Of a DNA stretch of 64,000 bases, positions 9,601 to 20,584 are shown one piece after another. The notes beneath the pieces were generated by a model that made no database searches, was not told where the DNA came from, and worked only from the letters and a program-made list of their open reading frames with translations. Source of the stretch: Ulva prolifera (taxonomy: Eukaryota; Chlorophyta; Ulvophyceae; Ulvales; Ulvaceae); NCBI GenBank assembly GCA_023078555.1, contig CM041198.1, positions 6,452,924 to 6,516,923 of the forward strand. Reading direction: 5' to 3'. Position 1 is the stretch's first letter, and every line of letters begins with the position of its first letter. The position numbers and the translations under genes were made by a program.

Positions 9601-11081
9601 TTGCGGACCGTGGCCTCGTCGACTTCCATCACGGGGAGTGCGTTGATACAGCGCAGGCCACGGGCTGGGTTGCCGTTGCGGCAGTGACGCACCATGCGGG
9701 CCGCTGTTGCCTCGTCATCGACTACCTGCGAGGGGGTGCGGCCAGGGTCGAGACCCGCGGCTTGACCCAGTGTCATCGCTCTGCGGGATCGCTGTCTGCG
9801 TTCACCCACACGAGCAATCGTCCGGCGATCCCGTCCTCTGCTGGCTTTCTTGTCTGCCAGGAGGTCGAGCGGCATGCCGAGCAGCTCGTCGATGCCCGCA
9901 AGGATGCTGGGCGCGTGTCCGCGTTCCACCGCGTCATTCGTGGCGTCAATGGTGTCGGCCACGGCCCCTGCCCATGCTGTCCTGGCCCGCGGCGTCACCG
10001 TCTGCGTGAGGTGGCCTCTCCCGATGGCGGACTGCAGCTGGGGTGGGGCAGGGTCAGGCGTGTGGGGGGGCGGGGGGTCGTCGGCGACGTGGCTGTGCTC
10101 TGCAACGTCCCGCATGTGAGAGTCCATCGCCGGTCCGCCGTGGATCTCGGCGCGCGCGATGTCTGGGGCTATGTCTCCAGGTTCCGGCGGGCGTGCGTGC
10201 GCATCCGTTGGCATTGAGGCTGTCCCTGCGTGCACAGCCCCGGATAGCGTAGGGGTGCTGGGGCCAGCCTGCTGTGGTAGCGGTGTGCCATGCGAGTGCC
10301 ATGACGCATGCGTGCGAGCAGCCTTGTGGACGGGCTCAGGAGCTCCTCGTGTGCCTCCCACCCTCTGAAGTGTGGAACTCTGGTCAGGGCGGGGGCCCCG
10401 AATGGCATCTGTCTCAGGCGTACTGCCCTCGAGCTCACAGTCATGCATGACGACATCAGAGGGCTCCATGGGCAACGGGGCGTCACCTGAGGGGTCATGG
10501 CCGCCAGCCGGGCTGCCCGCGGTCCACTGGTGCACATCATGCGGTGTCAGGACCATGTCATTGCGGGCAGCCGGCTGTTCCAGCGGCCCGGTGGTGCCTC
10601 CACTACCGCCCGTGGCCCCAGGGCGCAACGGGCTGGGGTCCCGCGCGCCCTGGCCGCTGCCCGACGCTCGGTGCACCAAAGCGGCGTCGGAGCGCGTCGG
10701 CTCGTGGCGGCAATGATTCCCCCCCGCCTGCTGGGCAAGGGCCGCGGCTGGAGGGGATCCTGGTGGTCGCTGCTCTTGCTGGTTGGGCTGGCCCTGACCC
10801 CCGAGTTGCAGTGGCTGCCCTGGTGGCTGTGGCCTGAGCGGGCAGAGCGTCAGGTGTCGCAAGTACCCCGCCTCCCTATTGTACGTGGAGAAGGGGAGGC
10901 TGCAGTATTCGCAAGGCTTCCAGCCGCGTCTCAGCAGCTGCTCCGGGGTGTACTTGTGACCGGGATGCTGCTTGCGGCAGTGCTCTGCCACGCGATCTTT
11001 GGTTACCTGCCTGTGACATACTGGGCACGGCGTCGACTCCGCGCGCACTTTATGCTCCGTGTCACGTTTAGTACCTTTCAT
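6633..11081 (-). CDS. LINE ORF: zinc fingers, reverse transcriptase, CCHC, restriction-like endonuclease
   Basis: The 1482-codon frame is intact from ATG (11081) to stop and could encode an active retrotransposition protein. Order: two N-terminal Cys/His fingers (CPVCHRQVTKDRVAEHC, residues 19-35; CEYC...HLTLC, ~57-80); a long Pro/Ala/His-rich linker; reverse transcriptase from ~residue 520 (KTGTAAGPSGW, VSTDLQNAFN, GVRQGDPLGPLLF ~712-724, catalytic CHDDTYVQGK ~750); a zinc knuckle CPCGRSGEAGTHSLVC (~1092-1107); and a C-terminal nuclease core (RGDILAFFPGSPVIGDVCV ~1328, KRDKYGRSG ~1375, PLSHETYGRVGPAAF). In R2/NeSL/CRE-like LINEs this nuclease nicks the target and the RT copies RNA from the nick. 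Odd: the usual [F/Y]xDD box has Cys at the first position. Classification below 'RLE-type LINE' is not attempted. Confidence 0.9.
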   Translation of the reverse strand: MKGTKRDTEHKVRAESTPCPVCHRQVTKDRVAEHCRKQHPGHKYTPEQLLRRGWKPCEYCSLPFSTYNREAGYLRHLTLCPLRPQPPGQPLQLGGQGQPNQQEQRPPGSPPAAALAQQAGGNHCRHEPTRSDAALVHRASGSGQGARDPSPLRPGATGGSGGTTGPLEQPAARNDMVLTPHDVHQWTAGSPAGGHDPSGDAPLPMEPSDVVMHDCELEGSTPETDAIRGPRPDQSSTLQRVGGTRGAPEPVHKAARTHASWHSHGTPLPQQAGPSTPTLSGAVHAGTASMPTDAHARPPEPGDIAPDIARAEIHGGPAMDSHMRDVAEHSHVADDPPPPHTPDPAPPQLQSAIGRGHLTQTVTPRARTAWAGAVADTIDATNDAVERGHAPSILAGIDELLGMPLDLLADKKASRGRDRRTIARVGERRQRSRRAMTLGQAAGLDPGRTPSQVVDDEATAARMVRHCRNGNPARGLRCINALPVMEVDEATVRKLEDLHPRAPPLARGRQPLSDTETQPVQIDAEQFEAVLHNLKTGTAAGPSGWTYEHIRVAALHDERTGEAVRRFVNNILAGRIPHAEHLLASRLIALEKPSGGARPIAIGEAFIRLASICALACVPGAGALLAPLQIGVGIPGGAEIPGHALRPDFADPNTVTVSTDLQNAFNVMSREAMQARLAESHPQLLPYFRTVYGQSSPLLAQRPDGSIAELRSEAGVRQGDPLGPLLFALTYLPTLQEAQRQAPDTLVISCHDDTYVQGKADSVVSAANAILTRHECNRGKTVVYCADPEKARHVAAQLQATVAADGIVVCGTPLGTPAFVGTFVQQRTQLTADLVDRLMELPLPAQAQWSILHHCLQHRDAHLLRNSPWGAIRDHLPAVERATLRGLRSIMGVSALTPAQVVQATLPHRHGGMGLRHYCEDTADAARLSSAALAHLALAGGVERGQPFRGEAAVEMQLTLDRLRLAWGAAIPGVAECPAGVAAWAKDNASKVRLTQLQSLLARAEADARKAEVFAELGAAADGPSPHLAAEARAAMARLRSCMGALASAWLTAFPGPVTGLSDMEFGVYTRLRLGESLLPRLADDGDCPCGRSGEAGTHSLVCASLWGTVVARHNLLVETWRRVIARSGITSAVEPHLSRLPKGLGQGLAAPSTAGTASPSATSPPAKAPAAPSAPLGAQAWPPLCSDASATPARDDAAAVLGAAVLSAAVLSPRNPPASPDACPAAPHPTSSTAAPPDPSASLASAAPATTLGAQVPIPTTYAAAVVLTDDVEMTGPTPASPAPAGPAAAAGDLPCVQAAARAPCVGQPHASPAHDAPPAILPRSRVGAQRGDILAFFPGSPVIGDVCVTHPLAGSNVRAAALRDGASADAADRRKRDKYGRSGVGGLSLVPLSHETYGRVGPAAFAFLNRLADVAAGAGAVSRRRFLENAMRDISTTLCRAVARQVHAAAPLMARHAGKAVLTGLAVPCDDLSPLTGHPA

Positions 11082-11470
11082 CTCCGCTCCAGGTATGTCG
11101 TGCCTAGCGAGGCCGGGCAGCTGACGGAGCGCGGTTGGTGCAGGTGCACCCGCAGAAATTCTGGGGTCTGGCAGGCCAGACCCCGCTGTCGAGGACGAAA
11201 AGAAACAAACAAAAACAAATTTTATACACTATTGTAGTCGCCGGAGCCGGAAGCCGGCTCGGTGAGCAGGCCAGTTCGCGGCTGCGCGCCGTGGATACTG
11301 TGAGGCTGCCACAGGCGCGGAACCAGGGACTGGAGACTGCTATCCCTACAAACGTGTTTATCAGAAATTACTTTCTAAGTTTGTGTAGCGGAACCTGCCG
11401 GTTCGACATCGCGCGGCGAGCGCGACACTATACGCTCAGATACAAACAAAGAAGGTCCTCGACAGGAACA

Positions 11471-12444
<974 letters not shown>

Positions 12445-12640
12445 CGCGCTGTCGCGCTGTCGCGCTGTCGCGCTGTCGCGCGCTGGCGCTGTGGCGCTGT
12501 GGCGCTGTGTCCGGCGCGGGTGCTGCCGTTGCGTGGGTGTTTTGGTTTGTGCTTCGTGTGGCTTGCTGCGTGGTTTGCGGTTCCCCTGGTTTTTGCTTGC
12601 GGTGCTACCTGTCTCGCTTGCTTTGTCCTTGTAACACACA
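12445..12640 (+). mobile_element. 5'-truncated LINE 3' end
   Basis: After a GCTGTCGC-type octamer repeat (12445-12485), the sequence reads like the LINE 3' UTR: GTGTGGCTTGCTGCGTGG, GCGGTGCTACCTG and the terminal TTGTCCTTGTAACACACA. It is close to 47045-47206 and, inverted, to 18400-18540. It is on the strand opposite to the full LINE next door. Confidence 0.75.
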
Positions 12641-13013
12641 TGCGGGACACTTACAGCTCCGGATCCTATGGTCATGCATGGCGAAGGCAAAAGGGATGAG
12701 CGCCAGAGCGGGACCGCCACTTCATGCGGCCGATCCGGTGTAAACCGTGAAGAAGTTTCCGCCAGGCCGTGATTGAAACTGTGGGAGCGATGGCGGCGAC
12801 GTCGCTGTAGGGGTGGCTGGAGGTGACACTGCAGGGGTGGCTAGGTTTGTCACCACAGGGACGGCTGAATGCAACTATGTCAGGGTGGCTGGAGGCGACA
12901 CAGCGGGAGTGGCTGGAGGCGGCGATGCAGGCTGCTCCTCTGCTGTGTCAGGGGGCCCCGGCGCTCGTGACGCGGTATCTGGAGGTGAGCTCGTCACGGC
13001 CCCTCGACCAATG
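12641..13013. other. Spacer with decayed proline-rich coding remnant
   Basis: From about 12780 the minus strand still resembles the Pro/Ala-rich tail of the neighbouring cysteine-rich gene (repeated SPPATP-type codons and another FxFNV..GRG motif), but stops interrupt it. Confidence 0.4.
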
Positions 13014-14186
13014 TTAACATTGAATGTGAAGAGGGGCTGCCTTACTGCAGGGGCAGCCGGCGGCGAGGGGGGTGGGGGGGGGCTGCAGTGGCTGGGCAGA
13101 TTGAGGAGGCCGGATCACTGGCGGCGTGGATGGTGCAACGGGGATGGGGGGCGATGCGGTTGGGGTATGCGGCAGAGGCTGCGGTGTCGGCGAGGGGAAT
13201 GAGGTCGGAGGTTGCTCCACTGCAGCTGGTGGGTCAGGCGATGGTGGTGTCGCAGGTGGAGGCCTGGTTGGTGTGGGCCCCCCGCCAATTTTGAACCCGA
13301 AGAGGGGTGGCCTGGCTGTTGGGGGAGGCTGCGTCGAGGGAGGGGTGGGAGAAGCTGGCGTAGGGGTGAAGGGGGGTGGCGGAAGTGGAGTGGAGACCAA
13401 GGGGGGTGGAGGTAGCGAAACGGGCAATACGGGAGGCGGAGGCAGCCCAGGTGTCTTTGGGGGTGGCGGAGGCGGCGCAGGGATCGAACTGGGGTGAAGG
13501 AGGTGTATACCGGGTAGTAAGGGAGGTGGCGGAACTGGCGCTTGGATCAAAGGGGGCGGAGGAGGAAGAGCAGGGCTTGCAGGGGATGGCAGAGGTGGCG
13601 CAGGAATTAGGGGAGGTGGCGGAGGAGGCGTAGCTGGCAAGGGAGGAGATGGAAGGGGTGCAGGGATGGAAGGGGGTGGCGGAGGTGGCGTCGGGGCTCG
13701 TCGGGGTGACGTCAAGGGGAGTGGCGGCGGTGAAGGGGATCCAACAACGGAGCATGTACTGTTAGCAAGAAGCTGCGTGGTGTCGAAGCATCGTTCGGCG
13801 CTCTCAGGTGCAGAGCAATAGAGCGCACCGCCGAACCCGCAGGGGGTGCACACATCGCCAATGCAATCAGAATATGAGTCGCAATCGTACGGGTTAGAGG
13901 CGGGGTCGCAGCAGGGCGTACCGAACCGGCCGCATTGGCCTGGTGTGAGAGGGGGTGGACGGGGATGTGGCGGTGGAGGCGGTGGCGCCTCTTGCCCCCA
14001 TGGCAGGCTAATGCTCAGCAGCAGCCCCACCGATTGCAACACCGGTGCCGCAGCGCGCTCTGCAGCCTTAAACTTCCGGCCGGGGTTACGACAAGGTGCA
14101 CCAGTGCCAGCCGTGACCCCAATGCAAACACACTGTAGCTCCACAGGCCCCCCACTAGTCCGGCAGGAGCTAGATCTTGCATGCAT
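13014..14186 (-). CDS. Proline-rich protein with one cysteine-module block (unit ii)
   Basis: This 390-codon frame has an N-terminal region of unclear status, then a cysteine block (CGRFGTPCCDPASNPYDCDSYSDC, CTPCGFGGALYC, ending LLANSTCSV), then ~220 residues dominated by PPPPP, SPPLP and TPPP segments, and finally LFGFKIGGGPTPTRPPP. The block matches the last modules of the genes at 14349-16850 and 23197-25324, so this is a shorter paralogue or the 3' part of a fourth gene. Pro runs with Ser/Ala resemble hydroxyproline-rich extracellular proteins of green algae, so a wall or matrix role is inferred. No signal peptide exon was found. The ATG at 14186 lies in sequence without the family pattern, and a splice site before the Pro-rich part is possible. 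Confidence 0.6.
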   Translation of the reverse strand: MHARSSSCRTSGGPVELQCVCIGVTAGTGAPCRNPGRKFKAAERAAAPVLQSVGLLLSISLPWGQEAPPPPPPHPRPPPLTPGQCGRFGTPCCDPASNPYDCDSYSDCIGDVCTPCGFGGALYCSAPESAERCFDTTQLLANSTCSVVGSPSPPPLPLTSPRRAPTPPPPPPSIPAPLPSPPLPATPPPPPPLIPAPPLPSPASPALPPPPPLIQAPVPPPPLLPGIHLLHPSSIPAPPPPPPKTPGLPPPPVLPVSLPPPPLVSTPLPPPPFTPTPASPTPPSTQPPPTARPPLFGFKIGGGPTPTRPPPATPPSPDPPAAVEQPPTSFPSPTPQPLPHTPTASPPIPVAPSTPPVIRPPQSAQPLQPPPTPLAAGCPCSKAAPLHIQC

Positions 14187-14348
14187 GTAGCAAACAGTGA
14201 CTCGGCCTCATGTGCACTAGTGTAGCTCTCTAGAGCTCACATCAGCACTCATCGCTTACAACTTTCACTAATCGGCCGGTACACATGCACATATGAGACC
14301 CAAGGCGCTCGCAATGGGAACCAGACAGGGACAGCAACCACACGCAGC

Positions 14349-16850
14349 TTACTCAGTGGACACATTGAAACCTCTTTTGCGAGGTCGAGATTCAGTAGGA
14401 AGTTCTGCTGACTCAGGTTTCCCTGCAGAGGTCGCTGGAGATGCTTTTGAAGGTCTAGCTGGGGGCGTCTGTGCGGGCGTGGCTGGATTCACCGCAGATT
14501 TCCCTTCCATTGGCTCGAACAGGGGTCCGCGCCGCGCTTTGTCCGCTGCAACGCGTTCCCGGCGCGTCCGTGGTGCGTTCTTCGTAAACTTGCGAAATAC
14601 AGGCCCTCCGCCAACTGTGACATTGAAGGGGGGCGGCCTGATCGGTGGGGGAGATGGCGCCGAGATAGGCGGTGGTAGACGTGACCGTGGGGTATCCGGC
14701 GGCGGTATCGGCGGCACAGGGGTCACGGGGGGTGGCATCGGTGAAGCAGGGTCGAAAATGGGGCAGGTGTTGTTGGCCAGGCACTCGCCTGGTGCGAAGC
14801 AGGGGTCGGAATTCTTAGAGCAACACCTCTGGCCGTCAAATCCGCAGGGCTCGCAGCCACTGTCGCCGCAGTCGGTGTACGCAGAGCAGGCATAGGGCTC
14901 CTCAGACAGGTCACAGCAGGGGAAATCAAGCCGGCCGCATGTGATTTCGCCGCAGATGCCGGTGCGAGTAATGCATGCAGCGCCAAACTCGCACTGCTCG
15001 TCCGCACAGCACTGCTGCCCCCTGCGGCCGCAGTCAACGCATCGGCCGTCCGTGCACAGCATGCCTTGCACGCAGATGCCGCCAGGGCAGCACACATCAC
15101 CACAGAGCCCGCAGCTGGATTCCTGGACCGGGATCGCGTCGCTGCAGATGCCGTCTGCGCCACACTCCGCGCCATCACCGAAGCACTCGTCGGTTAAAAA
15201 CCGGTCCCGGGTGCTAGGGCAGCACGGGTCTCCGTCGAAGCCGCAGCGGTCGCAGGTGCCGCCGAGGCACTCCGAGCCGTAGTCGCATCGCCGGAACCGC
15301 TCGCCTGGTGTGCAGCAGGTTCCCCCGGGCCGGCCGCACGTGCGAGCAGCACACGTGTAGCTGTCCGCGTCACACGCATAGTCGTATGCGCAGCTGGCGC
15401 CCTCGCAGCAGCGCAGGCCGGCGGAGCCGCACAAGCTCGAGCAGATGCCTCCGGCATCGGCGTCACAAAAGTTGTACCCGCCGCAGCTGTCACCATTGCA
15501 GCACCTGTACCCCTCGAAGCCACAGGTCAAGCAGACTGCCTGGTCACACTCGCTGTCAAACCTTCTGCAGTCGCCAAGATCCGCAAACTCTTCATCATCA
15601 GGCCCGCAGCAGCGGAGACCGGAGGTTCCACATGTGGGGACTGCATGCACCGCAGCTATCTGACACTGATTATGAGAGCCACGATGGTCACCAGCAGTGA
15701 CTGGCACATGCTTAAGTTGCATTTGCCTCAAGGAGCGGCCCAGGCAAGCAGAAGCCACTGGACCGCCCCACTCCTCCATGAGCACCTTGAAGTTGTTGCA
15801 TTCCAGAAGAACAGCAGTCATGTCACCGGGCCACAACGCATGACCGCCGTCCGCCATATACTACACAGACGCAAGCCCGATAACGCTCAACGCGCACGTG
15901 TGGTGCCCTGTTAAACGCGGCACGCTTGCGATTGTCAGCATGGCAGTCAAACATACTGTGTGACCGAGGCCTCATGAGGCCGTACATATATATCTACAAG
16001 CCTGTGTGTTGTTCTTATCAGATTGTTCCGGGGAGAAGGCAGGCGCACCGGGCGGTGGCGGCAGCGGCGGCGGAGGCAGCGGTTGCCGGGGCACCGACAC
16101 GGTGCACACGTTCTCATCTGAGCAGACACTGTAGGCCTCACCGTCCGGGTACGTTGCTGTGCATCGGAAAGTGTTACGGGGGTCCGGATCGACGCAGCAG
16201 TCCTCGTCCTCGTAGCCACATGCAGTGCACGTATCTGTCTCTGTATCGCAGACGCTCAGGCCGACACAGTCTTGAAGGTAGAACGGGTCATCAGGAATGC
16301 AGCAGCTCTGGTCTACCCCTCCGCATGTCGCTGTGGTGCAGGTGTTTGTTGCGTTGTCGCACAGCAGCTGGTTCCCCGGGACGTCACCATCACAGCGCCT
16401 GCTGCCTGTACCGTCGACCGTGCCACAGCACGGCTGGTCGAGTTGGCCGCACGGCTCACACACACCCGACAGGCAGGCACTGCGTGGGATTCCGAGCCCC
16501 ACGTCCAGCCCCTGACAGCCGCGGGCCTCTCCGCTGCTGGCCAGGCAGCATGGCAGGCCAGGGCGGCCACAGGTGGTCTCGCAGACGCTGTCGGCATTGC
16601 AGGTGGTTTGGTCATACGTGTACGCGCCATAGAAGTAGACATCGTCGGCGTCGCAGCGGCTGCCAGGACAGCAAGGAGCGCCCGGCATGCCGCAGGCGTT
16701 GCAGAGGTTTGCCGGGGAGCATGTGCTGCGGTCCGCGTAGCAGCCCGAGGGGTACCCGTACTCGGCACCATAGTAGGGGTCACCCTCTTCGCAGCAGCGC
16801 TGGCCAAAGTACCCGCATGGCGGTTCTGCACGCTGGCAAAGGACTCAGGC
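14349..16850 (-). CDS. Cysteine-module protein with proline-rich tail (unit i)
   Basis: Two large exons are visible: about 16850-16049 and 15659-14349, separated by a 389-bp intron (GTGCGC ... TGTCAG, 16048-15660) supported by the same junction in the paralogue at 24.5 kb. The protein has more than a dozen cysteine modules of the form CGxxGxxCC...C.....C..C (for example CGRPGLPCC, CGTSGLRCC, CGFDGDPCC, CGRRGQQCC, CGRLDFPCC), then a short tail with PPPITPVPP-type proline and FNVTVGGGPVF. It stops at 14349. Exon 2 opens just after an in-frame TGA and a TTTGCCAG acceptor, so an upstream exon, probably encoding a signal peptide, is missing from view. Paired cysteines suggest a disulfide-rich secreted protein. 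I know no named family with certainty. Confidence 0.7.
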
Positions 16851-18395
16851 CAGATCTACAGTACACCGTTTGAAGTCGGAGGGGTCACAGACAGCGTGGC
16901 GAGAGCCAGTACAGCGCGCTTGGGAATGCAGTAATATCTCTGCTTCACCGCTGGATCGCGACGAGCAAAGAGGCAGGGGTGTGACGGCAATAACACTTTT
17001 TGCCACAGCGCGTGATGAAGGCAGGTGGGCTGAATGATTGTCACGTAAGCGCCCGCCCCACAGAATCAAGAACGGGGAAAGAGCAAGCCAGCTCCAGTGG
17101 AGTCGCGCAGCCGATGCTGTGAGAGGGATACTGAGGATACTGGCCCAATAGGGGCTCAGTAGGGGCTCGGAGAGGAGTTCGAGGACACGCATGTTCTGCT
17201 GATAGCATGTGTAGCCTGTCCCCGGGCACCTGGCATTGGAGACATGTTTGCTCATTCAATCAACCATGAGTATGGTACTGGGGAGCCGGGTGGTTTCGGC
17301 AGCGCTACACATCAAACACTAGTACTGTGGCAGCTGCCATCACAACACCCTGGCACGCTCAGTCCTGCTCAGTGTTGCACAACTGCGCGAGTTCCTGCCT
17401 GCACATTTTCCATCGGTGCGGTATGTACGGTGTACGAGCAACATCATATTCTGCGACTTGTACTATAAGGGATGAGAGCTGAGCTTCATTGCGCAAACGC
17501 TGAGCAGCTCAATAAAAAGACCAGTGTGCAACGATTCTGCGGAGCCCAGGCTTAGGCCTCAGCAGATTTGGGTACGAATGACACATATACAGTACGACAA
17601 TCGCATGCATGAAGGGCCGCACGTTCTACGACCGGAGTTGGTGTCGAGGAACGCGCTCTCGGCGGCTGCCCCCAAGCCACACTGGAGCATAGCATCAGCA
17701 CGTGCACCAACTGAAGTAGAGGCGCAGGTAGCCGGCCTCGCGCATGCATGCGGCCAAGTGCGCCGATGATTGCCTTCATCCTCGTGCGTGCGTACTCTGG
17801 TGTGTGCTCGTCCTTTGATATAGCTGCAGCCCAGCCTAGGTGTTGTCACTTTCAGCAAGAGAGGGATGCCTTCCTGCACCCCAAGGCACGAGCAAGGTCT
17901 ACTATGCAAATTTACTGTCCACTGTACTATCTCACAGGAGGTCTGCTGTCTCATGCACTGCATGGCAGTTGCACGAGTGGTAGTTGCACCGAGAGCTTGC
18001 GCTCGAGATCTCTCCTAGAGGAGTGAAGGGAGCCTCTCGGCGCCAGCTCTCTGTGCCACAAGCACAAAGCGAGGCAGACAGCTGCTGGCCGCAGCCATAC
18101 ACACACAGGCGCAGATTCCGCACTCCTACAACCACACTCGCACGCCCACCCCCACTCGCACCCCGTCCCAAAGCCTGGACCCCAAGCCCCAAAGCTCACG
18201 CAACCCAGTCTGCAACGCCAAACACACAGAGACACCAACAACTTGTTTCAGTTCACTGAATCCCATCGAGGCCCTGGCCTTCTCCAGCAAAATTCACCCT
18301 GGAGGTTCTTGTGGCACAGGCCCACACCCACTTTGCGTAGTGGTGACAAGTGCTGTGAGGGCGCTATTGGGGCATGGTAGCCCCGGCTTCAAGTT
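16851..18395. other. Intergenic region without recognised genes
   Basis: It should hold the first exon and promoter of the minus-strand cysteine-rich gene, but I could not identify either. Short open frames have no domain pattern. CA/AC-rich stretches occur near 18100-18240. Confidence 0.4.
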
Positions 18396-18399
18396 ATGC

Positions 18400-18540
18400 A
18401 CGACTGTGTGTGACAAGGACAAAGCAAGCAAGGCCGGTAGCACCGCGAGCAACAACCAGAGGAACCCACACCACGCAACGAGCCACACGTAACGAGCCAC
18501 ACGCGGCACACACCAACACCAACACACCCGGCTGGTGCAC
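18400..18540 (-). mobile_element. 5'-truncated LINE 3' end
   Basis: The minus strand reads CGTGTGGCTCGTTGCGTGG, GCGGTGCTACCGG and ends TTTGTCCTTGTCACACACA, matching 12445-12640 and 47045-47206 with scattered differences. Upstream it is GT-rich, as in the other copies. Confidence 0.7.
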
Positions 18541-18615
18541 GATTGTCTGCACAACCGTGAATGGGTATGCCGCGGCATGTGGCCGAGCACGGCCATGGTT
18601 ACTATCCGCTGCACA

Positions 18616-19912
18616 ACAGGAGAAAACAAACACTGAAACCGAATCTCATCCGCATCAACATCAACCGGTACCGGCCATGGTCAACCCAAACATGGTCCTC
18701 GTGAAGCTGTGCTTGCAATTGGTGACTTTCATTGCTCTGGTGGTACTACCGGCCTCTCCGGATTTGTCCATGTACCACATTGTTCGCGTGCATGGAGAAC
18801 GCTAGATTGTGATCTGCGACTCACTGCGATTAAAGTCGACCTCGATCGGCGCGCGCCGTGCAGGTGGGAACATCATCTTCAAGCTCCAATTGCGTCATGG
18901 CACGACAAATGATGTCGCGATGTACGGTCATCATTTGCCGCAGCAGCGAAAGCTGCATGAAGGTGGTCTTTGCTCACGGCCCAGTCAAAGGCCGTCATCA
19001 GAACGACGGCACATCTCCACGGCCGTGACAGTATTACAAAAGAGTGAACGGGAGAAACGTCATCACGCGTCATCACGCCGGCGACCCACCGGCACTGCGC
19101 TGTGTGCACCGGCGTTGCAGCAGTGTAAGAATTCTCAGACAAACAGAACTCTAGAGACTGCTTTGAGATTCGGTTTCAGTGTTTGTTTCCTCCCGTTCAC
19201 TCGTTTGTAATATACTTTGAAGCAGCTTCAAGTCGCCAGTCAAAATCACTGGTTATTAAGTGTGCATTACAAGAAGAACTGTGACCGTCTACGAAGACGC
19301 ACGTCGCACCGCTGGAACCACACAGATTGTGGCTCCTTGCGCTGTCACGGAGGCCGGGGCTGTACATGTGCTACAAGGGCAAAGCCAGCGAGGACAGGGC
19401 AGTGCACTACATGTAGTCGACGAGTGAGTCTCACCTGTACATGTCTTTATAAAAGAGTGAACGGGGAAGACGAACCCCAAAAACAAATCTCATCCGAATC
19501 AACAGCAACATACACATAGACACATGATCACACTACAACCACAAGCAAACCTCAGTCCGGCAGCGTGTGCCACAAAAGAGTGAACGGGAGAAGAGCTCTA
19601 GATGTAGGCAGCGGCACGAGGGCACTGGCCAAAAGCCTTGGGCGATGAGAGATACATCCAAAGCTCAGCTTCACAGCTGCGGATTTTCAGTGGCTGCTGA
19701 GATGAGATCATCATGATGTGTAGAATGCGTGCCGACGTGGCAGCAAAGTGCGTGCCGAGAGCTCGCCAGGCGCGCATGGTGGGTGGCCCTAGCGCGAAGT
19801 TTGTATGTACGTATTGCCAAAAAGAGTGAACGTAAGAAAACAAACACTGAAACCGAATCTCATCCGAATCAACTTCAAAACACACACGATCACTACAACC
19901 GCACTCACACTT
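18616..19912. mobile_element. Cluster of SINE-like repeats (S family)
   Basis: Six fragments share a core that, read toward the conserved end, is GAGATTCGGTTTCAG, GTTTGTTTTCTCCC, GTTCACTCTTTTGTAA. They lie at 18616-18665, 19031-19056, 19145-19214 (opposite strand), 19447-19561, 19570-19594 and 19820-19910. The end at TTTTGTAA is constant while the other end varies, the pattern left by 5' truncation in reverse transcription. Full-length relatives of about 151 bp are at 39289-39439 and 40069-40225. I see no clear tRNA A/B boxes. The unique DNA between the fragments holds no recognised gene. Confidence 0.65.
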
Positions 19913-20026
19913 GGTTGCTGGCCGTGTCGATTGACCTCGTCCACGGCATGGCCGTCGAGCCCCCGGAGGCTCGGCGCTTGGCATTAGATAATATTTGTTA
20001 GGCCATATCTGGAATGCTAGGATGCC

Positions 20027-20335
20027 ATGGGCAAGCCGAAGCGGAAGGAGCCGTCAACGGCAAAGCTGAGCGACATGAACCGCCAGCACGCTTCGCAGTC
20101 GCCCGTGCGACCTAGCCTATTGATTACAGACCAACGTAGCATCCTAGATACTAATGAAGTTGTTAACTACAACAATGGACAGCTCGCAGTCGTGCAGCGC
20201 GAGTCACCGCGCGGGTCTCCACAGCCCAAGCGCCGGCGCGCAGCACCTGCCAGCGGGACAGCTACCGAGGCTCATCTCTCTGCAGATACATACAAGCAAA
20301 CAGGTAAAATTGGCGCTAAACGTGGTGCCTGGTGA
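20027..20335 (+). CDS. Small basic ORF before the LINE relic
   Basis: It starts at an ATG in a good context (CCATGGGC) and encodes about 100 residues with a nuclear-localisation-like patch (QPKRRRAAP) and a basic start (MGKPKRKEPS). A GTAAAA donor-like site at ~20304 could splice it to the proline-rich frame that follows. It may be the N-terminal exon of the decayed LINE at 20332-21611 or an unrelated fragment. Confidence 0.35.
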   Translation: MGKPKRKEPSTAKLSDMNRQHASQSPVRPSLLITDQRSILDTNEVVNYNNGQLAVVQRESPRGSPQPKRRRAAPASGTATEAHLSADTYKQTGKIGAKRGAW

Positions 20336-20548
20336 GACTCAGCTCGCCACGGCTGCCCCTCAGCAGCCGCCAGCCACCAGCAACGACCAACACGACAGGG
20401 GTCACTGGACTGCACAGTGCCACCATCCACCCCCGCCCGCTTCCACCGACACCCCTTCTCCGCCTCTTCCCCCGCCTCCTGGCCTCACAGCAGCCAAGCA
20501 GTCTGCTACCCGCCGGCCACATTGCCAAGCCGCAGCAGCCGCCGGCGT

Positions 20549-20584
<36 letters not shown>

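Noticed and set aside
17041-17259. Signal-peptide exon of the cysteine-module gene at 14.3-16.9 kb
   Set aside because: A short minus-strand frame exists, but it lacks a convincing hydrophobic core after the start and a phase-consistent junction.
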